A DNA stretch of 64,000 bases. It comes from a bacterium. Lineage in GTDB: Bacteria > Electryoneota > RPQS01. The stretch is from positions 312,932-376,931 of the forward strand of contig JABWCQ010000002.1 of the NCBI GenBank assembly GCA_013360195.1, written 5' to 3'. A program made the translations under genes and the position numbers. Numbering within the stretch: position 1 is the first letter of the stretch; each line of letters opens with the position of its first letter. This document shows positions 1 through 10,400 of the stretch, one piece after another. The notes under the pieces were generated by a model. The model saw nothing but the letters and a program-made list of their open reading frames with translations, was not told where the DNA came from and made no database searches.

Positions 1-1881
1 GTTGAAAAGGAATTCACTTAGCGCGCGCGCAAGCTCGGTCTTGCCCACTCCGGTCGGACCTAAGAACAGGAAGCTGCCAATCGGTTTGCTTTCCTCAGAG
101 AGTCCTGAGCGACCTCGCCTGATTGCCGACGCGACCGCGCTTACGGCAACTTCTTGTCCGACTACTCGCTCATGCAAACGCTCCTCGATGTGGAGGAGTT
201 TCTCACGCTCACCTTCGAGCATTCTGGAAACCGGAATCCCTGTCCACTTTGAGACGACTTCGGCGATGTCATCTTCGGTTACTTCTTCTTTTAGGAGCGA
301 TTGCTCAGACTGAAGTTTGTTCATGTCGGCTTGCGCGACCTTAAGTTTGCGTTCGAGTTCACGCAGCACACCATAGCGAATTTCCGAGACCTTGCCCAAG
401 TCGCCCATGCGCTCGGCTTTTTGTTCCTCAAGCTTGGCGGCTTCAATCTGCTCTTTAATCTGACGGATATTCTGAATGACCTTCTTCTCCTGCTCCCATT
501 GCAGGCGCAGAGCCTTCTCTTCGGTCTTCAGATTACTAAGTTCTTCGTCAATCGTTTCGAGCCGCTCTTTGGAGGCTGCGTCTTTTTCACGCGCGACAGC
601 GACCTTCTCGATTTCGAGCTGGCGGATTTTGCGCACGAGCGTGTCAATCTCATCGGGCATCGAGTCGATTTCCAAGCGCAACTTCGACGCGGCTTCATCA
701 ATCAGGTCAATGGCCTTATCGGGCATGAAGCGGTCGGAGATGTAGCGGTCGGCAAGCTGTGCGGCGGCAATCAACGCGCCGTCGGTAATGCGCACGCCGT
801 GATGCACTTCGTACTTCTCTTTTAGGCCGCGCAGAATCGAGATCATGTCCTCGACCGAAGGCTCCAAGACCATGATGGGTTGGAAGCGGCGTTCGAGTGC
901 GGCGTCCTTCTCGATGTGTTTGCGGTATTCGTCAATCGTGGTGGCGCCGACTGCGTGAAGTTCACCGCGAGCGAGTGCGGGCTTCAGCAGGTTTGACGCA
1001 TCCATCGCACCGTCGGTTTTGCCTGCGCCGACCAACTGGTGCATTTCGTCAATGAAGAGGATGATGGCACCTTCCGCGCTCGTCACCTCTTTCAAGACGG
1101 CCTTCAGGCGCTCTTCAAATTCACCGCGATACTTCGCGCCCGCGACGAGGCTGCCCAAGTCGAGCGCGACGACGCGCTTGTTTTTGAGATTCTCGGGCAC
1201 GTCACCGGCGACGATGCGCTGCGCGAGTCCTTCGGCAATGGCGGTCTTCCCCACTCCGGGTTCGCCGATCAGCACGGGGTTGTTTTTCGTGCGGCGCGTC
1301 AGGACTTGCAGGACGCGGCGGATTTCGTCGTCGCGGCCAATGACGGGATCGAGTTTGCCTCGGCGCGCGAGGTCGGTCAGATCGCGACCGTACTTGTCGA
1401 GTGCGCGGTATTTGTCTTCGGGCGATTGGTCCTTGACACGCTGGCCGCCGCGCAGGTCTTTCATCGCTTTCAGAATGTCGGCGTGCTTGATGCGCGACTC
1501 GCGTAAGAGTTTCGCGGCGGAGTCGTCGCCTTTGGTCATGGCGAGCAGCAGATGCTCGACGGAGAGAAACTCATCGCCGAGATCGCTCATCTCTTTTAGC
1601 GCATCTTCAAATAAGCGCGAGGTCTCCGGCGCGAGATAGGTTGAACCTACCGAGCCTGTGACTTTCGGTTGTTTGGCAATCTCGATATCCACGAAACGGC
1701 GCACGTCTTCGGGATGCGCGTCAAGCTTCTTGAGAATTTCGAAAGCGATGCCTTCGGAATCGCGGAGGATGCCGCCGAGCAGATGCAACGGCGTGAGCGC
1801 TTGATGGCTCGCGTCGCGGGCGATTGCCTGCGCGGCTTGCAGGGCTTCCTGCGCCTTAAGTGTCCATTGATCTATGTTCAT
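1..1881 (-). CDS. clpB: ATP-dependent disaggregase ClpB, 3' end outside window
   Basis: Reading the minus strand from the ATG at 1881 gives 627 residues with no stop before the window edge; full ClpB is about 860 residues. Residues 1-145 form the Clp N-domain. Walker A GEPGVGKT lies near 206-213 and Walker B ILFIDEMH near 274-281 (first AAA+ domain), followed by the long coiled-coil middle domain typical of ClpB (about 400-530). The second Walker A GPTGVGKT at 608-615 is just inside the window. ClpB works with DnaK to pull apart protein aggregates in the cytoplasm. A purine-rich stretch GGGGGA precedes the ATG. dnaK lies upstream on the same strand, separated by a transposase-like gene and REP-like palindromes. 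Confidence 0.96.
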   Translation of the reverse strand, partial: MNIDQWTLKAQEALQAAQAIARDASHQALTPLHLLGGILRDSEGIAFEILKKLDAHPEDVRRFVDIEIAKQPKVTGSVGSTYLAPETSRLFEDALKEMSDLGDEFLSVEHLLLAMTKGDDSAAKLLRESRIKHADILKAMKDLRGGQRVKDQSPEDKYRALDKYGRDLTDLARRGKLDPVIGRDDEIRRVLQVLTRRTKNNPVLIGEPGVGKTAIAEGLAQRIVAGDVPENLKNKRVVALDLGSLVAGAKYRGEFEERLKAVLKEVTSAEGAIILFIDEMHQLVGAGKTDGAMDASNLLKPALARGELHAVGATTIDEYRKHIEKDAALERRFQPIMVLEPSVEDMISILRGLKEKYEVHHGVRITDGALIAAAQLADRYISDRFMPDKAIDLIDEAASKLRLEIDSMPDEIDTLVRKIRQLEIEKVAVAREKDAASKERLETIDEELSNLKTEEKALRLQWEQEKKVIQNIRQIKEQIEAAKLEEQKAERMGDLGKVSEIRYGVLRELERKLKVAQADMNKLQSEQSLLKEEVTEDDIAEVVSKWTGIPVSRMLEGEREKLLHIEERLHERVVGQEVAVSAVASAIRRGRSGLSEESKPIGSFLFLGPTGVGKTELARALSEFLFN

Positions 1882-1999
1882 GTGTTGTCCCCCAAGGTGC
1901 TGTTTTTGCGTTCAATCTTAATAATTGGCGGAACGGGAGTAGTTGGTTTTAATGATGTTCGTTTTTGGGGTTGTGAAATGGGGTGCGAGATACTTGCAC

Positions 2000-2035
2000 G
2001 CCGAGCCGGGTTAAGTCTGCGCAACCCGGCCGGAA
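2000..2035. repeat. REP-like palindrome, inverted copy downstream of the RAYT gene
   Basis: An 8-bp perfect stem GCCGGGTT (2005-2012) / AACCCGGC (2023-2030) with a 10-nt loop. The surrounding bases (GCCGA before, CGGAAT after) match the reverse complement of the two repeats at 2531-2576 and 2624-2669. It sits 5 bp beyond the stop of the transposase-like gene, so the gene is bracketed by the element in opposite orientations. Confidence 0.8.
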
Positions 2036-2040
2036 TCTGC

Positions 2041-2526
2041 TTACCTGCGCGTAAGCGTTACAATCGAGTGAGTGTCCATTTCAAGCAGGTACCGCAAGCT
2101 CGACCACTTGTATTCGGTCGCTTCGGCGACTAATCCCCGTTCCACTGGGTTTCCATGCATGTACCTCATTCGGCGACTGATTGCATCCGAACCGGGCAAA
2201 GCGATATCATCGTATCGGTCTCGCCAAAGTGTGGCGTCTGGATAACCCAGTATGTCCCGTTGTTTTGAAGCTTCGCGCTTGAACGAGTTCATCAATTGCG
2301 AAACCAGAGGGCCATCTGTCTCTTGAAAAAGCAAGGCGTGTAGGTGGTCTGGCATCAACACGTAGCCGAAGCAGACGAGACGGTATCTTTCACGGTATTT
2401 CTCGAACAGCAGCAGAAGTTTTGTGCACGTCTCATCATTTACAAACCAGTCGCCGCGAACGCGCGTGACTGCAGTGACAAAGTGAGTCGTGGCTTCCAAG
2501 TCATAGCGTTGATGTCTGCGGCGCAT
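2041..2526 (-). CDS. REP-associated tyrosine transposase (RAYT, Y1/HUH family)
   Basis: 161 residues, the usual size of TnpA-REP proteins. The HUH metal motif is HLH at residues 61-63 in the context MPDHLHALL. The likely nucleophilic tyrosine is Tyr122 in the YMHGNPVERGLV block near the C-terminus, a hallmark of this family. RAYTs are single-strand DNA transposase-like enzymes thought to cleave and spread REP/REPIN palindromes and are usually single-copy and non-self-mobile. Here the gene is flanked by three REP-like palindromes, two upstream in direct orientation and one downstream inverted, which agrees with that role. It lies between dnaK and clpB. The ATG at 2526 is the only good start. 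The catalytic residues appear intact. Confidence 0.9.
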   Translation of the reverse strand: MRRRHQRYDLEATTHFVTAVTRVRGDWFVNDETCTKLLLLFEKYRERYRLVCFGYVLMPDHLHALLFQETDGPLVSQLMNSFKREASKQRDILGYPDATLWRDRYDDIALPGSDAISRRMRYMHGNPVERGLVAEATEYKWSSLRYLLEMDTHSIVTLTRR

Positions 2527-2530
2527 GGTT

Positions 2531-2576
2531 CTCCAGATTCCGGCCGGGTTGCGGCGGCCTTAACCCGGCTCGGCGA
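2531..2576. repeat. REP-like palindrome, copy 1 upstream of RAYT
   Basis: A 46-bp unit beginning CTCCAGATTC with stem GCCGGGTT (2543-2550) / AACCCGGC (2562-2569) around an 11-nt GC-rich loop. It is nearly identical to the unit at 2624-2669 (two mismatches seen), same orientation, period 93 bp. The pair resembles a REPIN-type doublet next to its RAYT. Confidence 0.85.
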
Positions 2577-2623
2577 GATTGGCGGCGAATTTCTTGACCT
2601 ACAATTGGAAATCGCTTCAATTT

Positions 2624-2669
2624 CTCCAGATTCTGGCCGGGTTGCGGCGGCCTTAACCCGGCTTGGCGA
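2624..2669. repeat. REP-like palindrome, copy 2 upstream of RAYT
   Basis: The second 46-bp unit, differing from 2531-2576 at two positions (C to T in ATTC/TGG and in GGCT/CGGCGA). Same stem and loop. It lies between the RAYT start and the dnaK terminator hairpin. Confidence 0.85.
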
Positions 2670-2679
2670 TGAAAGGCAC

Positions 2680-2705
2680 CCCCAGCGGGCGTTCACCCGC
2701 TGGGG
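2680..2705 (-). terminator. terminator-like hairpin after dnaK
   Basis: A perfect 10-bp stem CCCCAGCGGG (2680-2689) / CCCGCTGGGG (2696-2705) with a 6-nt loop, beginning 10 bp beyond the dnaK stop codon. In the minus-strand direction it is followed only by a short T run, so termination may be partial. Confidence 0.6.
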
Positions 2706-2715
2706 AGCTATTCAC

Positions 2716-4617
2716 TTACTTCTTCTTATCCTCATCCACGACTTCGTAGTCGGCGGATTCGGTGCCGGGTTCTGATGCTGTCGAACCGTCTCCCGCCGAG
2801 CCGGTTGGTTGACCTTGAGCGGCATCCTGATAGAGCGACGGCGCGATTTGGCTCCAGACGCTGGTCAGGTCTTCAGTCGCGCTCTTGATTTCGGAAACGC
2901 TTGAGCCTTTCAGTGCTTCCTTCACGCGATTGACGGCGGCTTCGAGCTTGGACTTGTTGTCGCCAACGAGTTTGGCTTCAAGTTCTTTCATCTGGCGCTC
3001 GGTTTGGAAGACCAGAGCATCCGCGCCGTTGCGAATATCCACTTCCTCACGGCGCTTGCGGTCTTCGTCCGCGTGAGCTTTGGCATCGGTTTTCATGCGC
3101 TCGATTTCTTCCTTGGAAAGACCGCTCGAATGCGTGATCTTGATGGATTGCTCCTTGTTCGTGGCCTTGTCTTTTGCGCTCACGGACAAGATGCCGTTGG
3201 CGTCAATGTCGAAGGTCACTTCAATCTGCGGGACACCGCGCGGCGCGGGCGGAATTCCGTCAAGCGTGAAGCGTCCGATGGTCTTGTTGTCCATCGCCAT
3301 TGGGCGCTCGCCTTGCAAAACGTGAATCTCGACCGACGGTTGGCTGTCACTGGCCGTGGAGAAAATCTCCGTGCGACGCGTAGGAATCGTGGTATTCGAC
3401 TCGATGAGTTTCGTCATCACGCCACCCATGGTCTCGATGCCAAGCGAAAGCGGAGTTACGTCGAGCAGGAGCACGTCTTTGACATCGCCCGCGAGAATGC
3501 CACCTTGAATTGCGGCGCCGACAGCCACGACTTCATCGGGATTGACGCCACGATGCGGATCTTTGCCGAAGAATTCCTTGACGACTTCGATAATGCGCGG
3601 CATGCGGGTCGAACCACCGACCAGAATGACTTCGTCAATATCGGAGGGCTTCAAGCCTGCATCCTGCAGAGCCTTACGAGTCGGCGTAATTGAACGCTGC
3701 ACGAGGTCTTCAGTTAGTTCCTGGAACTTCGCACGCGTGACGACGATGTCCAAGTGCTTTGGACCATCAGCAGTCGCGGTGATGAACGGCAGATTGACTT
3801 GCGTTTGCGACGAGCCGGAGAGTTCGATCTTGGCTTTCTCGGCGGCCTCTTTCAAACGCTGAAGCGCCATCGGGTCTTTGCGAAGGTCAATTCCTTCGCT
3901 CTTTTTGAATTCATCAGCGAGGTAATCAATCAGCCGCTGGTCCCAATCATCGCCGCCCAAATGCGTGTCGCCGTTGGTGGATTTCACTTCAAAGACGCCA
4001 TCACCAAGTTCCAAAATGGAGATATCGAACGTTCCGCCACCGAGGTCATACACGGCAATCTTCTCGTCCTTGTGATCCTTATCGAGACCGTAGGCAAGCG
4101 CGGCGGCTGTGGGCTCGTTAATGATGCGCACGACTTCGAGACCTGCTACATCGCCGGCATCCTTGGTGGCCTGGCGCTGCGCATCGTTAAAGTACGCAGG
4201 CACGGTGATGACGGCCTTGTGGACCTTCTCTCCCAAGTAATCTTCGGCGGTCTGCTTCATCTTCTGCAGGATCATCGCAGAAATTTCGGCGGGAGTATAC
4301 TCTTTGTCCTCAATTTTCACACGCGCCAGTCCATTTCCACCGACAAGCTCATAGGGCACAAGCTTCATTTCGTGCTCAACTTCATCACGACGGCGGCCCA
4401 TGAAGCGCTTGATCGAGTAGATGGTCTTCTTGGGGTTCGTGACGGCCTGACGCTTGGCAGCGGCTCCGACGAGACGTTCGCCGGTTTTGGAGAACGCGAC
4501 AACCGAGGGGGTTGTGCGCGCTCCTTCGCTGTTCGGAATCACAACCGGTTCGCCGCCTTCGATGACCGCAACGCAAGAGTTGGTGGTTCCGAGGTCAATT
4601 CCAATGATTTTCGACAT
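2716..4617 (-). CDS. dnaK: Hsp70 chaperone DnaK
   Basis: 633 residues, the normal DnaK length. The N-terminal ATPase begins [15 protein letters not shown], with the phosphate-loop block [13 protein letters not shown] and the adenosine motif [14 protein letters not shown]. The substrate-binding domain starts near residue 390 after the linker [15 protein letters not shown], and the tail ends in an acidic [11 protein letters not shown] similar to the EEVKD-type terminus. DnaK binds exposed hydrophobic segments and cooperates with ClpB, encoded downstream. GrpE and DnaJ are not in the window. The ATG at 4617 is preceded by AGAAGGAAAG. No CIRCE operator or clear sigma32-type promoter was found upstream, so its regulation is not visible. 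Confidence 0.98.
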   Translation of the reverse strand: MSKIIGIDLGTTNSCVAVIEGGEPVVIPNSEGARTTPSVVAFSKTGERLVGAAAKRQAVTNPKKTIYSIKRFMGRRRDEVEHEMKLVPYELVGGNGLARVKIEDKEYTPAEISAMILQKMKQTAEDYLGEKVHKAVITVPAYFNDAQRQATKDAGDVAGLEVVRIINEPTAAALAYGLDKDHKDEKIAVYDLGGGTFDISILELGDGVFEVKSTNGDTHLGGDDWDQRLIDYLADEFKKSEGIDLRKDPMALQRLKEAAEKAKIELSGSSQTQVNLPFITATADGPKHLDIVVTRAKFQELTEDLVQRSITPTRKALQDAGLKPSDIDEVILVGGSTRMPRIIEVVKEFFGKDPHRGVNPDEVVAVGAAIQGGILAGDVKDVLLLDVTPLSLGIETMGGVMTKLIESNTTIPTRRTEIFSTASDSQPSVEIHVLQGERPMAMDNKTIGRFTLDGIPPAPRGVPQIEVTFDIDANGILSVSAKDKATNKEQSIKITHSSGLSKEEIERMKTDAKAHADEDRKRREEVDIRNGADALVFQTERQMKELEAKLVGDNKSKLEAAVNRVKEALKGSSVSEIKSATEDLTSVWSQIAPSLYQDAAQGQPTGSAGDGSTASEPGTESADYEVVDEDKKK

Positions 4618-4704
4618 GGTACTTTCCTTCTATGTTTAAGTTAAACAATCCATTTAATCTCTATTGTATGTGGCAAGGGTCATACCAGATTCCTAAGTTT
4701 AGTA

Positions 4705-4745
4705 ATAACAAAAAGAAAACGGCAGTCACTTTCAAGTGTCTGCCG
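4705..4745 (-). terminator. rho-independent terminator of the C25-SANT-hutH-CMD unit
   Basis: Stem CGGCAG + CACTT (4720-4731) pairs with AAGTG + CTGCCG (4734-4745), interrupted by one T-T mismatch. In the minus direction it is followed by TTTTCTTTTTGTT. It starts 25 bp after the stop of the gene at 4771. Confidence 0.8.
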
Positions 4746-4770
4746 CACAGAGCTGCCATAATGACAGCCT

Positions 4771-5418
4771 CTACTTGTCAATTCGGCGCCACATCTGCCA
4801 TGCAGGCCGAACCGCATCGGATGACGAAACCAATTCAGCTACCTTCAGAGATAACTCGACTTGAAGTGCCGTCGCACCAAGGTTTAAAGCACCTTTTAGA
4901 TGAGAGAAAAGCTGACGCGGAAAACCCAGAACTGAAAGCACCGCCACCTCGAGCAATTCCCGCCAGTAAGCCGGAATACCGGGACGAGACATGACCAAAC
5001 CATACCCGATCCACACGGTCCAGCGGGACAGCTCTGGGCTGACGTGCTCAAGGTTCACACGCAACTTTTCAACATTGCCCCTGTAAACCTCGGACTGCAA
5101 CGCCCATCCGCGCTCAAATGTGGATATTGGCGGCAGGTCAATGAGCTCTTCGGGGTGCGGAGGAAGACCGTTCCCATAAACATCCTGAATCATGAAAGCC
5201 GCTTCCAGCGAAGACTGGAAACCAGCCAGTAGAAACAACTGAAGCGCTGCCTCGCGGAGCGACTCAATTGAGTATTCGCGCTCCTTGTAACGAGCAAGAC
5301 AGTCCTTGGCCAAAGGCTCCTGCGGTTTTAGCCACAAAACTGAGAGAGCGCAAAGCAGGAGTAGCTGCTCCTGCTCGTTGTGTTCATCAAGGAAGTTCCA
5401 AAGGGGGTGAATCGTCAT
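4771..5418 (-). CDS. AhpD/carboxymuconolactone decarboxylase-fold protein without catalytic cysteines
   Basis: 215 residues. The C-terminal half carries the helical CMD/AhpD pattern: LLEVAVLSVLGFPRQLF, then SHLKGALNLGATALQVE (about residues 150-185), with the conserved His and the GA-x-x-x-E end of the motif. The CxxC pair of peroxidatic AhpD proteins is absent; the positions are occupied by non-Cys residues. It is therefore probably not an alkylhydroperoxidase, and its activity is unknown. The N-terminal half is helical and resembles nothing I can name. The ATG at 5418 follows hutH by 23 bp, and a strong terminator follows, so it is the last gene of the unit. A TTG one codon upstream is an alternative start. 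A short hairpin GCTGG-CA-CCAGC sits between a distant AAGGAGAG and the start. Confidence 0.7.
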   Translation of the reverse strand: MTIHPLWNFLDEHNEQEQLLLLCALSVLWLKPQEPLAKDCLARYKEREYSIESLREAALQLFLLAGFQSSLEAAFMIQDVYGNGLPPHPEELIDLPPISTFERGWALQSEVYRGNVEKLRVNLEHVSPELSRWTVWIGYGLVMSRPGIPAYWRELLEVAVLSVLGFPRQLFSHLKGALNLGATALQVELSLKVAELVSSSDAVRPAWQMWRRIDK

Positions 5419-5441
5419 CAAGATGCTGGTGCCAGCTCTCC

Positions 5442-7007
5442 TTACAAGACTTCAACAGCCGATTGAACTTCGCGAAGCAGGTCACCGGATCGCACTAACT
5501 CGAGAGATTCTGCAATGTCGTCGGCAAGATAGCGGTCGCGTTCGAGTGGACGGATATGTTTGCGGATCTTAGCCCACGCGGCTTCACTGCCGACTCCAAA
5601 CTTCAGGTTTGGCGACTGTTTCCTGCGAACATCCAGCGCCTGAGCACCACATAGCAGTTCAATGGCCACAATTTTCTGAACATTATTGAGAATCTCGGCG
5701 GCCTGTCGCGCACCATGTGTTCCCATGGAAACGATATCTTCTTGATTCTCAGAAGTAGGAATCGAATCCACAGAAGCCGGATGAGCGAGCACTTTGTTCT
5801 CACTGGCGAGAGCGGCCGCAGTGTAGCTTGCCATCATCAAACCAGATTCAATACCGGGCTTGGCAGCGAGGTAAGGCGGTAAACCAAAGTTCAAGTGCCT
5901 GTCCATCAACCTTGAAATTCGACGCTCCGAGATATTGCCAAGTTCAGCGAGCAGCACTTTCATGTAATCCACTCTTAGTCCCACCGGATCACCATGAAAG
6001 TTTCCGCCGGATAATACCTGATTATCGTGGGCAAAGACCAGCGGATTATCCGTAACCGAGTTAATTTCAACTTCGAGGCCGGCGCGCACATGCTGCAAAC
6101 CATCGCGTACGGCTCCCGCAATCTGTGGTGCGCAGCGCAAGGAATAGGCATCCTGAATTCGAGCAGGATCGCTATCAACACTTGTACTTCCGGCAAGAAG
6201 GCGGAGAACATTCTGCGCGACTCTCTGGTGTCCGGCATACTTTCGCAGACCGGCAATTCGCGAATCGAACGCTGTGCGAACACCGCACACTGAATCAAGA
6301 TGCATTGCCAAGGCGATGTCATGCAGCAAGGTCAATCGCTCCGCATCCAGTAACGTCAACGCTGAAACTGCGGACATAAACTGCACGCCGTTGTTCAGCG
6401 CCAAGCCCTCTTTTGCTTCGAGTATCAGGCGTGGAATACCTGCTTTGCGCATCGCAGCCGCTCCTGAAAGTTTCTCACCATTGAACCAAGCGGCGCCACT
6501 TGACTCATCACCATCAGAGTTCGGGTCTCGTGACAAGACTGCCGCAAGATGCGATAAGGGAGCCAAATCGCCTGAGGCGCCGAGGGAGCCCTGAGATGGG
6601 ACTACAGGAACAACATTGCGATTCAGCATCTCCAGCAGTGTTTCAATTACAATCGGCCTGACACCGCTTCGCCCTTGAGCGAGTGCATTCGCCCTCAAAA
6701 GAGTAGCGGCACGGACTACTCTTTCGCCGAAAGGTTCTCCTGTGCCGCTGCAATGGGAAATGATAAGATTTCGTGAAACCCGGCGAGCATCGCTAACAGA
6801 AAACTGCTCGCTTTTCAGGCTACCGAATCCGGTGTTTATTCCGTAAACTTTTGGCGCGTTTGCGCCTGCCTGTTCCAGCCGCGCTATCCAAGCGCGGGAG
6901 GCTTCAATCTGCGGAACAGCAGTCGAAGCCAGTTTTACATGAGCACCATTGCTGACCTGCTCGACGAGTTCCAGAGTCAGCGAATGGCCGTCAACCGATA
7001 TTACCAC
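5442..7007 (-). CDS. hutH: histidine ammonia-lyase
   Basis: 521 residues; family proteins are about 500-515. The MIO prosthetic group precursor Ala-Ser-Gly is at 144-146 in GSLGASGDLAPLSHLA. Tyr55 in VYGINTGFG and the NQEDIVSMGTHGARQA block are typical of HAL. The enzyme converts L-histidine to urocanate plus ammonia. No hutU, hutI or hutG lies nearby. It starts with GTG at 7007, only 4 bp after the stop of the SANT-domain gene, and ends 23 bp before the CMD-fold gene, so it appears co-transcribed with them and with the C25 protease upstream. Other aromatic amino-acid lyases share the MIO fold, but the sequence reads as HAL. Confidence 0.93.
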   Translation of the reverse strand: MVISVDGHSLTLELVEQVSNGAHVKLASTAVPQIEASRAWIARLEQAGANAPKVYGINTGFGSLKSEQFSVSDARRVSRNLIISHCSGTGEPFGERVVRAATLLRANALAQGRSGVRPIVIETLLEMLNRNVVPVVPSQGSLGASGDLAPLSHLAAVLSRDPNSDGDESSGAAWFNGEKLSGAAAMRKAGIPRLILEAKEGLALNNGVQFMSAVSALTLLDAERLTLLHDIALAMHLDSVCGVRTAFDSRIAGLRKYAGHQRVAQNVLRLLAGSTSVDSDPARIQDAYSLRCAPQIAGAVRDGLQHVRAGLEVEINSVTDNPLVFAHDNQVLSGGNFHGDPVGLRVDYMKVLLAELGNISERRISRLMDRHLNFGLPPYLAAKPGIESGLMMASYTAAALASENKVLAHPASVDSIPTSENQEDIVSMGTHGARQAAEILNNVQKIVAIELLCGAQALDVRRKQSPNLKFGVGSEAAWAKIRKHIRPLERDRYLADDIAESLELVRSGDLLREVQSAVEVL

Positions 7008-7011
7008 GAGA

Positions 7012-7404
7012 TTACCGCGTCACCCTCTTCTTTGAGACCATGAGCGGTTGCCAGCCTTGCGCAGTTTTTACAACGTTTGAAGTCGCCGCCAATCCCGCAG
7101 GCTCAACGGCGGGCAGATTCTCAACCTGCGGATGCGTAATGACGCCGACGAGCGGAATCTTACGCGGATTAGCACCGCCTGTTTGCGGAACCTTCTCATT
7201 CAACTGAGCTTGACGACGCTGTCGGGCGGTGGCACGTTCCCGCGCACCAACCGGATCGATACCGTGCGTCTGACGAAGCTTGTCAAGTTTGGCGCTGATT
7301 GCTTTCCTGGTCACGCCAAAACGGTCGGCGAGTTCCGCCATCGGAACTTTTCCATAATTTTCCAGCAAGTACTTCTCTTCAGAAGGGGTCCACTTCTTAG
7401 CCAT
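7012..7404 (-). CDS. SANT/Myb-like helix-turn-helix protein, function unknown
   Basis: 130 residues from the ATG at 7404. Residues 3-45 (KKWTPSEEKYLLENYGKVP followed by MAELADRFGVTRKAISAKL) match the tryptophan-led SANT/Myb-like fold with a recognition helix ending in KAISAKLDKL. The rest is basic and low in hydrophobics, then a proline-rich tail. It is probably a small DNA-binding regulator. The upstream C25 gene ends at 7449 with a TGA that overlaps an in-frame TTG (TTGA, 7449-7452), so a start 16 codons earlier by translational coupling is possible; I prefer the ATG because AGGAA lies upstream of it. It is sandwiched between a secreted protease and hutH. No target can be inferred from the sequence. 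Confidence 0.75.
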   Translation of the reverse strand: MAKKWTPSEEKYLLENYGKVPMAELADRFGVTRKAISAKLDKLRQTHGIDPVGARERATARQRRQAQLNEKVPQTGGANPRKIPLVGVITHPQVENLPAVEPAGLAATSNVVKTAQGWQPLMVSKKRVTR

Positions 7405-7448
7405 TTCAGTCCGTTTCCTATATTGAGTTAGTTTTTTGGCAATAGCGA

Positions 7449-10400
7449 TCAACGCATCAGCAACATGCGTCGGGTTTGAACAAATTCAGGCGCCGTCAAT
7501 CTGTAGAAGTAAATTCCGCTGGGGACAGATATGCCGGCATTACTCTTTCCGTTCCAGTGCACAACATGACGACCGGCCTGTCTGACTCCTGTAGCAAGTG
7601 TCGCCACATTTCGACCGAGGATGTCAAAAACTTCCAGTCGAATGTTTGCGGGCGAAACAAGAGAGTACTCAATACTCGTTTCAGGATTGAACGGATTCGG
7701 ATAGTTCTGGTAGAGCGCGGAACTCGAGGGCAACGTTGGCGACGGGGGCGCATCCAGAATGACAGGTGGAGCTGTAGTCAGGCGGATCGCACGGCCATTC
7801 TCAAACGGTGCAGACGTCACCGGAGCAGAGCCATTGAAGTAATACGTCGCTCCATTCAGTTCGTCCATAGTTTCATACCCCACGGTCGCGCCCTCTGCCG
7901 CGGTTTCATGAGGAAACAGATCCTGATACAGCATGAGCCACTCCGCATCGCCAGTTGGCGTGGGATAGGTCGCAGGATTCAAGAGTTGCAGCTGGAACGT
8001 GCTGGGTCGATTGCTGTTGCCCCAGGTTGACACTTCGTGCCACTCTACTATGAATCTGTCGCTCACTGAATCATAATGATAAGAAACATCTCCGAAATCG
8101 CCAAAGTACCACCACAGATCATTCCACATGACCGCAATCATGCCCGAGACAAAATCCGTTTCATAGGGCAGAGCATGGTTGTCGTAGTTCGTCGCCTCCG
8201 TAACACCGGGAACAACAAATCCGTCGGTTGAAATCGACAAACTGTTGTACGGCACGCCGAAGTAACTGTACGCAAACGGGACGACGACGGCAAAAGTCTG
8301 ATGACTTTGCACAAAGGGCAATTCGATTCCGGGGCCCCCCTCTTCAGGAGAAATCTCAATCCAATCATAGACGGCCGCATGATCATAGTCCACATCGGTG
8401 TCATCGTACATGTAATACATTCCATCGCTGCCGGCCATTGGGTCATTTTGCCCCACTTGACCAAGAATGAGCGGCAAGGAGAAGCTGCGCTCAAATGTAT
8501 ACGACACCAAATCTGCCGTGATTTCCACGTCAACCAGCGCCTGAGTCCCTGATGGAGTGTTCCACGCCGCGGCAACACGCAGCGCATTCGGCGGCAGTAC
8601 ATACTGCTGATTCGGGTTCAAGTCCGGAAGATCAAATGTGCCATCCAAGACATTCAGATACGAGTTGTTTGTAGAGATTTGGATTGACGCGGACGACAAT
8701 ATTTCGTTACCCGTATTCGTAATTGTGAAAACGAATCCGCCTTCCTCATTTCGATTGAGTATACCGTCGTTGCCATCATTGATTGTCAATCCGCTCGCAG
8801 CCAATTCCGGTGAATACACGGTGACGAAGAATGGCTCGGAACGCGGATCCGTTTCAATGGCGTCATATACCACTTCAAAGGCAAGACTTGTACCGCGAAA
8901 ACCGGACAGCACGGTAAACGTGAATGGAGGCTCACTATGCCCGGCTTCCTGCGCGTCAACAGAGCCGTAACCGGATTCGTTAACGCCAAACTCCACATTC
9001 TCTTCGCCCGTGCCTAAAAATCCGATAACTCCTGTTGCCGGTTCCGAACCGACGTTGCGTACAGTATCGGTCAGCGCGATTAGTTCGCCGGGCTGAATTC
9101 TGCCATCACCGTTTCCTTCAGCGTCCGAAATCGAATAGCCCTGATGAATCAGGTATGCACCTGTAGGTGCGACTGTAATATGATGTTGCTGTGTCAGGAC
9201 ATTATGTCCGCTGATCGTCGCTACGATTGTGTCACCGAAAGCGAAGTCCACAGGCACTATCCATGTTCCCGGTTCAGCCGGAATCACGTGCATCTCTGTG
9301 TTCTGAGATTGCGTTCTGAAGCCAACGGTCAGGCTATCGGCCTCGGTTGTAAACCCGGCCGATAGAGTAATGGGCAATGCAAAGGGACCTGCAGGAATCG
9401 CAGTTGGGAGAGTGACCGGCAGTCGGTCTGGTGTGTCTGTGAACAGCATCAAACTCGGATCCGACAACGTAAGATACTGACGCATCATCATGGTTGCAAC
9501 CTGATTGACTCCGTCTTCATCAACAAAATCCGCGAACATCGCCCAAGAAAACATCTTGCCCGCAGCAAGTGCGGGAGAGAGCTCATCAATATTGTAATCA
9601 AGAATCGCTTTGTAGAGACACGTATCCAACACGTCGTTATAGACGGTGTGAGTGTTCCAACAGGGCCCGACAAAACCGACCGCACCCTGAGGATTTGTCA
9701 CAGAACCATGCAGCATCCATCGTTCACCAAAGCACTCGTTGTCCACTGCATCGAACTTTGCCACGCCACAACCGATTCCAGTTACAACACAAAGTTTGCC
9801 CGCGTTCGAAATCTGCGGAACAGTCCCATTATAGAAGTTGATTCCGGCCCATCCCTGATTCCAACCTGAGCCGCGATGATTCACAAACGTGACACCCTCA
9901 TCGACGGCATTGAGCATTTGCTGTGGATTGGGCGTGTATAATGAATACACAGTGTCCACTTCCTGGAATCCCGCATTTAACAGCATTTCACGGGAATACG
10001 CGATGGTCAGCCTTTGTGTTTCCACACTGTGGTCGGCAGACACGACACAGCGTTCGAACCTTGATGAATCGCTTTGAAACGTGTTTCGCTCGTGCATGAC
10101 TGTGCGATTCACGATTGAGCGAACTTCACTTTGGCTATTGACCGGCCAGCGTCCAAGAAAGATATCCGGAAAGGGGTCATTTCCCTCGAGCTCAGTAAAA
10201 TGGGCCTCGTTTGTGAAATTGCCCGGGAAAGAAACATCGGAAAATCGAGAGACAGGATCTTGTGTGTACAGAATATTCGTGGGCAGAACTGTTTCATCGC
10301 CTACGAGTACCACATAGTCTATTCGCGGTGAAAGCTGCGCCAGATCCGAAATTAAACGAGCCCTGAGCTGATTCCCGGAATTGTCGTCATCTATCTGACT

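Noticed and set aside
2439-2696. 85-residue minus-strand frame with a repeated SPSRVKAAATRPESGE motif
   Set aside because: The protein repeat is only the translation of the two REP-like palindromes, and the frame overlaps the RAYT start; not a gene.
3004-4644. long plus-strand frames of up to 296 codons opposite dnaK
   Set aside because: Antisense shadows of a conserved gene; no ribosome site or family match.
4618-4719. search for CIRCE or sigma32-type elements upstream of dnaK
   Set aside because: No TTAGCACTC-N9-GAGTGCTAA repeat and no convincing -35/-10 pair found.
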